From: UBA5189 sp040389445
GTDB taxonomy: Bacteria; Chloroflexota; Limnocylindria; Limnocylindrales; CSP1-4
Assembly (NCBI GenBank): GCA_040389445.1
Contig: JAZJZX010000006.1
Location: forward strand, 1-64,000
Length of the DNA stretch: 64,000 bases
Direction: 5' to 3'
The stretch's first letter is position 1, and every line of letters starts with the position of its first letter. The notes under the pieces were generated by a model. It did no database searches. It had not been told where the DNA came from and saw nothing but the letters and a program-made list of their open reading frames with translations. Below, piece by piece: positions 42,880 to 49,824 of the stretch. Both the position numbers and the translations under genes were made by a program.

Positions 42880-43595
42880 GCGGTCATCTCCTTCCCGGCG
42901 TCGGGCCGGACCTGGGCTTCCGTGGAGAGTTGCTCGCGGAGATTGGCGAGGCCCCGGTGGACCTGGGCCTTGATGGTGCCCTCGGGCCTGCCGAGCGCCG
43001 CCGCGGTCTCGGCCACCGACAGCCCGTCGACGTGGCGGAGCACGACCGCCTCGCGCAATGCGGGCGAGAGCCCAAGGAGCGCGGCGGCGAGCTCGCGGCG
43101 CCCTTCACGACGCTCGACGACCGCCTGCGGGAGCGAACCACCGGCTGCCCGCGGTTCCCACCCGGCGGCGGCCAGCGGATCGAGGTGGACGGGAGGCTGT
43201 CGATCGGCGATCCGACGACGCCGATTGCGGGCGAGGTTGATGGTGATGGCGGCCAGCCAGGGGCGAAGGCGGAGCGCCCGGATCCTGTTCGAGTCGTAGC
43301 CCGCGAGCGCGTCGTACGCGCGAACCAGCGCGTCCTGGGCGACCTCCTCCGCGTCGCTCGGGATGCCCAGATAGCGATGCGCGATTGCGTACAGCCGCGC
43401 GACGTGTTCCTCGACCAGTTGCGGAAATGCCCGATCCAGGTCGGCGGCGAGTCGTGCTGCGAGCGCGTGGTCGGCGTCCATCAATCTCCAGAACACGGTC
43501 CGGGCGAGATCGGTTGCAGTCTGGCCTGCAAACCCGGCAGCCGCGAGGACCTCGATCTCGCCGGTCGGCCGGACGAGCAGGACCAGATGTCCCAT
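42876..43595 (-). CDS. ECF-type RNA polymerase sigma factor
   Basis: 239 aa from ATG 43595. Seen: an N-terminal extension of about 65 residues; sigma region 2 (LYAIAHRYLGIPSDAEEVAQ, then RPWLAAITINLARNRRRR); linker; and sigma region 4 with the HTH (LSPALREAVVLRHVDGLSVAETAAALGR and GTIKAQVHRGLANLRE). No anti-sigma gene follows; instead the stop overlaps an alkylation-repair gene. Its promoter set is unknown. Confidence 0.88.
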   Translation of the reverse strand: MGHLVLLVRPTGEIEVLAAAGFAGQTATDLARTVFWRLMDADHALAARLAADLDRAFPQLVEEHVARLYAIAHRYLGIPSDAEEVAQDALVRAYDALAGYDSNRIRALRLRPWLAAITINLARNRRRRIADRQPPVHLDPLAAAGWEPRAAGGSLPQAVVERREGRRELAAALLGLSPALREAVVLRHVDGLSVAETAAALGRPEGTIKAQVHRGLANLREQLSTEAQVRPDAGKEMTA

Positions 43596-43670
43596 GCGAG
43601 GTAGCTGACGATCAGGGTACCGAGCGGCGCGCCCGCCGCATAGACGACGCACGCCAAGACGCGCCGGCTG

Positions 43671-43736
43671 CCCCCGCGGCCCCCGCGGCCCCCGCGGCCC
43701 CGGCTGCCCCCGCGGCCCCCGCGGCCCCCGCGGCGC
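43671..43736. repeat. 9-bp GC tandem repeat
   Basis: CCCCCGCGG units, about seven copies with one interruption (GGCTG), in the 255-bp divergent gap between the sigma-factor gene and the methyltransferase. The rest of the gap shows no gene. Translations in any frame give only Ala/Pro/Gly runs. Confidence 0.85.
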
Positions 43737-43835
43737 CCATCAACGTGACCTCGCCCGATCCGAGGTGGACACCCAGTCTGCCCGGGCCGCAGGACCCGGT
43801 CCGCGCCAACGGTCGAACCGGCGCATCCGGCGTGC

Positions 43836-43841
43836 GACAAT
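43836..43841 (+). promoter_or_regulatory. Possible -10 box GACAAT of the methyltransferase
   Basis: GACAAT ends 9 nt before ATG 43851. The first base departs from the TANNNT pattern seen elsewhere. Confidence 0.4.
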
Positions 43842-43850
43842 CCAGCCACG

Positions 43851-44867
43851 ATGCATCTCGATGAGCAGCATGACGACATGATTGCGGCCCTCGGCGGGTT
43901 CTACCGAACGTGGATCGCGTACCTCGGGATCGAACTCGGATTCGTCGAGGCCCTCAGATCCGCCGGCACCGCCGGCCTGAGCGCGGATGAGCTCGCGGCC
44001 CGGACGGGCGCGCATCCCAAGGCAGTCGCGACCTGGGCGTGGGCTGCCGACGCGCACGGCCTGATCACCGCCGCTGACGTCCTGCGCATCGACGAAGGGC
44101 TGGCCGCCGTGCTGATCGACGAGCAGCGAACCGTGTACCTCGGCGGCCAGGTCATCCACTCAGTCGTCTCGACGCTGGACTGGGACGGGATGCTGGCGTT
44201 CTTCCGTTCGGGTGTTCCGATCCGCGAACGGCCCGATCGTTATCGGGCGGCCATCGAGCGCGTGACGCGCCAGGACGTCGCGGTCTTCTTCGCCGAAGCC
44301 CTCGCCGCGTTGCCCGACCTCGTGGCCCGTCTGTCGATGGGCGGACGGGTCCTCGACGTGCACTGTGGCGGTGGACGATGGCTGCTCGCGATGGCCCGGC
44401 GGTTCGCGAATCTCACGCTCGTCGGGACCGAGGATGAAGCCGATTCGCGCGCCCGGGCGCATCAGTTGATCGAGGCCGCCGAGCTCCAGGGACGCATTCG
44501 GATTGAATCGTCGTCGATCGAAGATGTGTCGAGCGGCGGACGATTCGACCTCGTCTACTACCAGTATGCGCTCCACGGGCTGCCCGATCCCGCCGGCTCG
44601 CTTCGTGCGGCATGGGCTGCGCTCGAGGTCGACGGGTGGTTGCTCGTGCTCGACTGGCTCCTGCCGACGGACGAGGATGAACTCCATTCGATCCATGGTG
44701 AGCTGATCGCGGGTGTGCACCTCGATGAGGTGTTCATGGGCGCCGGACTGCGCGACCTCCAGGCCTATCTGGCATGGTTCGAGGCAGCCGGAACGCCCGC
44801 ACCGGTGGTCATCGAATTGCCCTCGGGCGCCACCCTCCTCGCGCTGCATCGCTCGCCGACGGCCTGA
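43851..44867 (+). CDS. SAM-dependent methyltransferase (O-methyltransferase family 2-like)
   Basis: 338 aa. Seen: an N-terminal winged-helix dimerisation region (LSADELAARTGAHPKAV) as in caffeate/hydroxyneurosporene O-methyltransferases, the SAM motif VLDVHCGGGRWL (about 165-176; the usual second Gly is changed to Cys), and DLVYYQYALHGLPDP. The acceptor substrate is unknown. A GNAT gene starts 14 nt downstream. Confidence 0.83.
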   Translation: MHLDEQHDDMIAALGGFYRTWIAYLGIELGFVEALRSAGTAGLSADELAARTGAHPKAVATWAWAADAHGLITAADVLRIDEGLAAVLIDEQRTVYLGGQVIHSVVSTLDWDGMLAFFRSGVPIRERPDRYRAAIERVTRQDVAVFFAEALAALPDLVARLSMGGRVLDVHCGGGRWLLAMARRFANLTLVGTEDEADSRARAHQLIEAAELQGRIRIESSSIEDVSSGGRFDLVYYQYALHGLPDPAGSLRAAWAALEVDGWLLVLDWLLPTDEDELHSIHGELIAGVHLDEVFMGAGLRDLQAYLAWFEAAGTPAPVVIELPSGATLLALHRSPTA

Positions 44868-44881
44868 TTCCGCGACCCCTC

Positions 44882-45709
44882 GTGCTGCCGTCACTTGTCA
44901 TCGACCCGACCCTCGGTCGTCGGCTTGCCACCCATGAGGTGCTGGTCCACGCCAGGGCGGGCCGCGAGTTCCGCGATCTCGGCGACGGCATCCTCCTTCA
45001 CGATGCGATGGACCCGGAGCCATTCTGGAACCGCCTTGTCGCCGTACGCTGGCCCTCCGATCCAGGAGCATTCGACCGGCGACTGAACGAGCTCATCACG
45101 GTGTTCGCCACCCTTGGGCGATTGCCGCACATCCGGACCCTGCCGCTCGGCGGACAGCCCGCGGACCTCGAAACGAGGCTGGTTCGGGCCGGGTTTCGCC
45201 TCGTCGGACGGGATCGCTCGATGGCCCTCGGCGACAGCGGACCGGCGCTCGCGCTCGCCCGATCAATGGACCGGCGACCCAACCTGCGGGTCGAGCACGT
45301 GGGAGTCGGGGCAACGTCGCGCGCCATGGACGTGGCCCGGGTTCTCGTCGAGGCATTCGACGTCGAGTCGGACCGGATTCCGGCGCTGGCCGCGGAATCG
45401 CTCGCCGCGGCTCGCCGTCAGGGGGGCGCGGCACTGCTCCTCATGGAGGACGATCGGCCGGTGGCGGCTGCCCGACGCGTCACCCTCGACGGAGCCACCT
45501 ACCTGTCGTCGATCGGGACGATTCCCGCGGTTCGCGGACTGGGCTATGCCTCGCTCCTGACCGCCGTCGCGATCTCCGAGGCCCTGGCCGAGGGCACCGG
45601 GCTCATCCACCTGCTCGTGGAAGCGGGCATGAGGCGGACGGAGCGTCTGTACGCGCGGCTCGGCTTCGAGCCGGTCGGGGAGCCGATCGCCGACCTCCTC
45701 TCGCGGTAA
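44882..45709 (+). CDS. GNAT-family N-acetyltransferase
   Basis: 275 aa from GTG 44882 (upstream codons lie inside the methyltransferase gene). The first 130 residues are an N-terminal domain of unknown type; the C-terminal GNAT fold has VAAARRVTL, SSIGTIPAVRGLGYASLLT (acetyl-CoA loop RGLGYA) and LYARLGFEPVGE. Substrate unknown. Probably co-transcribed with the preceding methyltransferase. Confidence 0.8.
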   Translation: MLPSLVIDPTLGRRLATHEVLVHARAGREFRDLGDGILLHDAMDPEPFWNRLVAVRWPSDPGAFDRRLNELITVFATLGRLPHIRTLPLGGQPADLETRLVRAGFRLVGRDRSMALGDSGPALALARSMDRRPNLRVEHVGVGATSRAMDVARVLVEAFDVESDRIPALAAESLAAARRQGGAALLLMEDDRPVAAARRVTLDGATYLSSIGTIPAVRGLGYASLLTAVAISEALAEGTGLIHLLVEAGMRRTERLYARLGFEPVGEPIADLLSR

Positions 45710-45738
45710 GCCAGCACCCGTGCCGTCGATGCGGGCGA

Positions 45739-45744
45739 TACCAT
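45739..45744 (+). promoter_or_regulatory. -10 box TACCAT of the second GNAT gene
   Basis: TACCAT ends 7 nt before ATG 45752. Confidence 0.55.
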
Positions 45745-45751
45745 CTCGGTC

Positions 45752-46192
45752 ATGACCGAGATCCCCGGCACCCACCTCCGTCCTGCGATCCCGGCCGATG
45801 CGGACCGCATTGCGGCCCTGTTCACCGACGAGGGCTATCCCGTGACACCGTCGGTCGTATCGGCTCGTCTCGAGCGCTTCAACACCGACACATCAAGAGT
45901 CATCGTGGCCGACGCGGACGGGATCGTGATCGGGTTCGTCGCGTTCCACGTGATCCCGAGGTTCGAGCACGACGATGTCGCGATCCGGATCCTCGCCCTC
46001 GTCGTCGACCCGGCGGCTCGGGCCCGCGGCGTCGGCCGGCGCCTGGTGGCCGAGACCGAGCGGATCGGGGCCGAGCTCGGGGCAGCGTTCGTCGAGGTGA
46101 CCGCCGGTCACCATCGGCCCGACGCGCGTCGTCTCTATGAATCACTCGGGTACGACGCCGCCTTGACCGCCTACCTGCGCCGGCGTCGCTGA
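45752..46192 (+). CDS. GNAT-family N-acetyltransferase
   Basis: 146 aa, single GNAT domain: HLRPAIPADADRIAALF, then ILALVVDPAARARGVGRRL (acetyl-CoA loop) and RRLYESLGYDAALTAYL. Compact members of this type acetylate small amines or protein N-termini; no substrate can be assigned. Own promoter, so probably independent of the gene upstream. Confidence 0.85.
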   Translation: MTEIPGTHLRPAIPADADRIAALFTDEGYPVTPSVVSARLERFNTDTSRVIVADADGIVIGFVAFHVIPRFEHDDVAIRILALVVDPAARARGVGRRLVAETERIGAELGAAFVEVTAGHHRPDARRLYESLGYDAALTAYLRRRR

Positions 46193-46249
46193 CCGAGGCC
46201 TGGGTCCCGGGGAAATGCCGCCGGCAGCTGCTACTCAGGCGGGGAGCGG

Positions 46250-46275
46250 GCCGCCGATCTTCTGTCTGCGGCGGC
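46250..46275. terminator. Hairpin between convergent genes
   Basis: GCCGCCG (46250-46256) and CGGCGGC (46269-46275) form a 7-bp stem with a 12-nt loop, touching the nitroreductase stop codon. A GNAT gene ends 58 bp to the left. Confidence 0.4.
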
Positions 46276-46796
46276 TACCAGCGTTCGTGGTGGACGATGT
46301 CCTTCAGCGGACGGCGGCCCCCGCTTCTGGGGGGCCGGGCCAGGTCGGCGGGGTCGGCCGGGTAGCCGAACGAGAGGAGATACTCGCAGGCCATGCCGCC
46401 GGGCAGGTCAAGCAGTCTGCGCGCCAGGTCGGCATCGTAGACCGTCGCGGGGCAGCTTCCGATCCCGCGTGACCAGGCCACGAGGATCATGTTCTGGGCG
46501 GCGAGGCCGAGATCCCAGAGGACCGAGTGCGGCTGGTCGGGAAGGTCCGGATCCGGGGTCACGAGTGCCACGGCGGCCGCCGCACCAGCGAGGTGGCCCG
46601 CGAACGGGCCCACCGCCCGCAAGGCGCTGAGCCGTGCTCGCTCCGTGACCACGACGAACGCCCGTCGCTGCTGGTTCTTGGAGCTGCCGGCACGCCGGCC
46701 GGCGTTCAGGATCGCGGCGAGATCGTTCGCGGCGAGGGGACGCTCCTCGAAGACGCGGACCACGCGAAGACGCTCGATCGCCGTTTCGACGTCCAT
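46275..46796 (-). CDS. Nitroreductase-family flavoprotein
   Basis: 173 aa. FMN-dependent reductase fold: N-terminal RRVVRVFEERPL-type segment, AGSSKNQQRRAFVVV (FMN phosphate site), DLGLAAQNMILVAWSRGIGSC, and a C-terminal GYPADP. No substrate can be named. It starts 1 nt after the stop of the alpha/beta hydrolase gene, so it belongs to the same operon. Confidence 0.88.
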   Translation of the reverse strand: MDVETAIERLRVVRVFEERPLAANDLAAILNAGRRAGSSKNQQRRAFVVVTERARLSALRAVGPFAGHLAGAAAAVALVTPDPDLPDQPHSVLWDLGLAAQNMILVAWSRGIGSCPATVYDADLARRLLDLPGGMACEYLLSFGYPADPADLARPPRSGGRRPLKDIVHHERW

Positions 46797-46797
46797 C

Positions 46798-47991
46798 TCA
46801 GGTCTCCTGGGCGCCCGATGCGTCGGCCGGGCCGGTCGTTCCGGGGGTCGGACTCGTTCGGGGGTTCGGACTCGTTCTTGGGGTCGGACGCGTGCCCCGG
46901 CGCCGCAAGAAGCCGCGCCCTGAAGGTTCGCGGCTCCCGTCAGCGCCGACAGTGCCGATCGGGGTTGGTTCTAGGGCAGAGAAATCGTGGCCGGCCTCGA
47001 CCGGTCGTCGCGCATCGACGGCCGCCGCCACGCGGGCGGCTTCATCGGGCTCCAGCGGGCCCCCGAGGGCCGTTGCCAGGAATCGGCCGATCGCAGCCCG
47101 ATAGGCGGGGAACTCGTAGAGCCAGCTGTGCATCCCTCCCGGGATCGTCAGGGACTCGACGGGCTGGGCCCGGGTCAGGGTGGAACCCGACGCCGGGCGG
47201 GCGCCGACCAGGCGACCGAGGTGAGCGTGGGGGACGACCTGGTCGTCCGTACCGTGGATCGCCAGGACCGGTCCCGCATATTTTCGCAGCGCGTCTGTCG
47301 CCGAGATGTCTCGAGCCGTCCGCCCCCGCGGCTCGAGGTAGACCCGCGTGGTCAGCCACGCCAGGGGATACGCGACGAAGTCCGGGATCAACAGGTGGGC
47401 CAGGCGAAACGTCTGCCTCGTGAGCCGGTATGGGTCGGCCGGCGTCGCGGTCAGGATCACGGCGGCGACCCGGGGTTCGGCAGCAGCGGCCAGCATGGCT
47501 CCAACGGCGCCCAACGAATGGCCGAGGAGCGCCACCTTCGTGACCGTCGGATCTACGAGCGCCGCCTCCACTGCGGAGAGGGCGTCCGCCCCGAACTCGC
47601 CGGCACTCACAGGGAGGGTCTCGGCAGGATTGGCACCGTGCCCTCGAACATCGAAGGTCAACACGTGGTAGCCGAGAGCGTGGAGGAACCGGGCGTTGGG
47701 GAGCGTCCGATGGCGGGCCGATTCCCAGCCGTGAACGAGAACCACGGCCGGCGCGGGGCCGTTGCCGGGAGCGGGGATCCACCAGGCCGGCAGGTCGAGC
47801 CCGTCTGCAGTCGGTACGAGCCGAGACGAGAAGGCGAGGCCGAAGTCCTGCGGGTCGGATGTTGGCGCCTGTGGCCTGGGAAAGCCGGCCCGTCGCCGGT
47901 AGACGTGGGCAAACCGCCAGGCGAGGGCGAACGGCGTGGCCGCGACGGCTGTGGCGAAGCCGGCCCACCGGATCCTGCCTCGGGACATCAT
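46798..47991 (-). CDS. Alpha/beta hydrolase with N-terminal membrane anchor
   Basis: 397 aa from ATG 47991 (GTG 48009 is possible). Seen: an N-terminal hydrophobic anchor (WAGFATAVAATPFALAWRFA), oxyanion region VVLVHGWES, nucleophile elbow LLGHSLGAVG, acid/His region IHGTDDQVVPHAHL and PGGMHSWLYEFP, and a Pro/Thr/Ser-rich C-terminal tail of about 60 residues with two to three PRTSPNP-type repeats. Esterase or peptidase-like, substrate unknown. Confidence 0.85.
   Translation of the reverse strand: MMSRGRIRWAGFATAVAATPFALAWRFAHVYRRRAGFPRPQAPTSDPQDFGLAFSSRLVPTADGLDLPAWWIPAPGNGPAPAVVLVHGWESARHRTLPNARFLHALGYHVLTFDVRGHGANPAETLPVSAGEFGADALSAVEAALVDPTVTKVALLGHSLGAVGAMLAAAAEPRVAAVILTATPADPYRLTRQTFRLAHLLIPDFVAYPLAWLTTRVYLEPRGRTARDISATDALRKYAGPVLAIHGTDDQVVPHAHLGRLVGARPASGSTLTRAQPVESLTIPGGMHSWLYEFPAYRAAIGRFLATALGGPLEPDEAARVAAAVDARRPVEAGHDFSALEPTPIGTVGADGSREPSGRGFLRRRGTRPTPRTSPNPRTSPTPGTTGPADASGAQET
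46843..46892. repeat. 18-bp in-frame tandem repeat
   Basis: Two to three 18-bp units (GGGGGTCGGACTCGTTCG and variants) inside the hydrolase gene encode the Pro/Thr/Ser tail. Confidence 0.7.
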
Positions 47992-48040
47992 CGGTACAGG
48001 GGACGCCACGCGTCGATACCTGTCAAGCGCGAACGCCCGA

Positions 48041-48046
48041 TAGACT
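48041..48046 (+). promoter_or_regulatory. -10 box TAGACT of the J-domain gene
   Basis: TAGACT ends 6 nt before GTG 48053. Confidence 0.6.
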
Positions 48047-48052
48047 CGCTCG

Positions 48053-48733
48053 GTGACGAAACGAGACCCGTACGCCGTGCTCGGCGTCCCGGCCGGCGCC
48101 TCCCAGGCCACCATCAAGGCTGCCTGGCGAAAGCTCGCCCGACAGCACCATCCGGACGTGGCCGGATCGGATCCCGGTGCCGCCCGCGCCGCGACCCGCA
48201 AGATGGCGGAGATCAATCGCGCCTACGAGCAGCTCCAGCCGGGGACGCCCGGACGCCGCGGCGACGATGGGGCCGACGGCGGCACGACGCGGCGAACCGC
48301 GTGGCCTCCCAAGCCGCGCCCGTCGCGTCCGGTGACGGGTCGCCTTGACACCTCGAACACCTTCCGGCCACGGGACATGCGATCGGGCCCGGCCGGATCC
48401 CCTCCGGGTCAGGAGCCGTACCGTGGCGAACGCGTCGATCGAGAGCCGCCCCGGGCGTCCCAGCCGACCGGTCCGCTCGACCGAGGTCGCGATCCGCGCT
48501 ACCGGCCCGCCCCGCTCCCGCCCATCGCCGAAGCACGGACGCACCCCATCGACTTCGGAAAGTTCCACGGCCACACGCTCGGCGAGATCGCGGCCTTCGA
48601 GCCCAGCTATATCGACTGGCTGGCAAGGACGATCTCGCATGACCCGGACCTGGTCGCCGCGGCGCGAGCGCTGCAGGCGGACCTCGACGGCCGGGGCGTC
48701 GTGCGGCGTCAGAGGCCGGCACCGGCACGCTGA
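48053..48733 (+). CDS. DnaJ-domain protein with ExoX-like C-terminal motif
   Basis: 226 aa. Residues 1-65 are a J domain (DPYAVLGVPAGASQATIK, HPD within QHHPDV), a DnaK co-chaperone signature. A Gly/Arg/Pro-rich linker (about 65-165) follows. The C-terminal 60 residues, DFGKFHGHTLGEIAAFEPSYIDWLART, match the exodeoxyribonuclease X C-terminal motif. It lacks the zinc-finger and C-terminal domains of true DnaJ. Probably a specialised co-chaperone; the target is unknown. Confidence 0.82.
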   Translation: MTKRDPYAVLGVPAGASQATIKAAWRKLARQHHPDVAGSDPGAARAATRKMAEINRAYEQLQPGTPGRRGDDGADGGTTRRTAWPPKPRPSRPVTGRLDTSNTFRPRDMRSGPAGSPPGQEPYRGERVDREPPRASQPTGPLDRGRDPRYRPAPLPPIAEARTHPIDFGKFHGHTLGEIAAFEPSYIDWLARTISHDPDLVAAARALQADLDGRGVVRRQRPAPAR

Positions 48734-49128
48734 CATGGACGATCGCCCCTCGCACGAAGCGGGAGGCGATCGGTGGCTGCGGGAGCGTTGCGGCTCGAAC
48801 GATGATTCCCGCCGGGACGCGAGCCCGGGCTCGAGGCCGAATGCCAGCCTTGGTTACTCGGCTCGTGACGCTCGATCGTGATCGGTCGGTTCTCGACACC
48901 ACTGTCGAGCCTGGCGTTCGATCGAATGTCCGTGGCCGACGCCCCGAGTGCTCCCGTTGACGTCGCGTATCGGCGTGCGGAGACCGTACGGCGGGCGCGC
49001 CGGGAGGGGCAATGACCAGCTCGTAACGGGAGGATGAGGCCCGATGGTCGATGGCATTCGCGCACCAGACACGGGACCTCCGTACGGTGGCCCACGGGCC
49101 GCCTCGGGCGGATCGGTCGCTCCGGCGC
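48734..49128. other. Intergenic region, no gene found
   Basis: About 400 bp before the lipoprotein promoter. The short reading frames here show no recognisable motif, start site or codon pattern like their neighbours, and no hairpin or repeat was noticed. Confidence 0.5.
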
Positions 49129-49134
49129 TAGGCT
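49129..49134 (+). promoter_or_regulatory. -10 box TAGGCT of the lipoprotein gene
   Basis: TAGGCT ends 6 nt before GTG 49141. Confidence 0.55.
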
Positions 49135-49140
49135 GACGCC

Positions 49141-49800
49141 GTGGTTCCCCAACGACTGATGCCCGGCCCAGCGCACCGAGCCCGATCCCTGGTCGCGATC
49201 CTGATCGCCATCGCCGTCGGCGCGTGCGGCGGTGCGCCGCAAGCCTCCTTCGATCCTGACGGCCCGTGCGGCATCGATGGGCGTTCCGCCGGCGCCTACC
49301 CGGACCTGGAGGCGGCGTTGCCGGCCACGTTCGACGGATCCGCACCGGGCAGCGTCGATTCAGGTCGCCATTGCACGGAACCGGCGCTCGGTTCGCTCAT
49401 CGTGCACAAGGTGGCGAGCGTCCAGTTCGCCGGCGCGGCATGGGATCTTGGCGGCGGGGCGGCGGTGTCGAGCGCGATCTTCCGCCTGCCGGGGGCCGAC
49501 CTTCCGGCCGACTGGATCGCCGAGTTCTACGACATCGGCGCGCGCACGGCGAAACGGACCGAGAACATCGAGACGAGCCGTCCGACGCTCGACGGCCCGG
49601 GCAAGGTCTTTCGCCTCGACACGCTCAACGACCTGTCGCTCCAGACCGTGCTGGTGTGGCAGGACGGCCCCCTGGTGCGGGTCGTGCTCGTTGCCACGCC
49701 TGTAGCGCCGGATGCATCGAGAGCGGCCCACGATGCACTCGTCGACCGCGCCGCGGCGGCAACTGCGGCCGCAGCCGCGGCCGCGCCGAGCGGGGGCTGA
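49141..49800 (+). CDS. Hypothetical lipoprotein
   Basis: 219 aa from GTG 49141. Lipoprotein signal: hydrophobic core at about 17-27 and lipobox VGACGG, lipidated C29. Two further cysteines, then a compact alpha/beta domain (ADWIAEFYDIGARTAKRTENIE, VLVWQDGPLVRVVLVAT) and an Ala-rich tail. No family recognised. It lies 25 bp upstream of the acyl-CoA mutase gene. Confidence 0.75.
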   Translation: MVPQRLMPGPAHRARSLVAILIAIAVGACGGAPQASFDPDGPCGIDGRSAGAYPDLEAALPATFDGSAPGSVDSGRHCTEPALGSLIVHKVASVQFAGAAWDLGGGAAVSSAIFRLPGADLPADWIAEFYDIGARTAKRTENIETSRPTLDGPGKVFRLDTLNDLSLQTVLVWQDGPLVRVVLVATPVAPDASRAAHDALVDRAAAATAAAAAAAPSGG

Positions 49801-49808
49801 GCCCGTGC

Positions 49809-49814
49809 TAGAGT
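49809..49814 (+). promoter_or_regulatory. -10 box TAGAGT of the acyl-CoA mutase gene
   Basis: TAGAGT ends 10 nt before ATG 49825, the widest spacing accepted here. Confidence 0.45.
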
Positions 49815-49824
49815 CGCCGCCGAG

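Noticed and set aside
43612..43809. Small open frame with a Gly-Ala-Ala repeat
   Set aside because: It is a translation of the 9-bp DNA repeat; every frame through that repeat stays open.
48709..49242. Minus-strand open frame in the gap before the lipoprotein gene
   Set aside because: No family motif, poor start context and Arg/Pro-rich composition; it partly covers two real genes.
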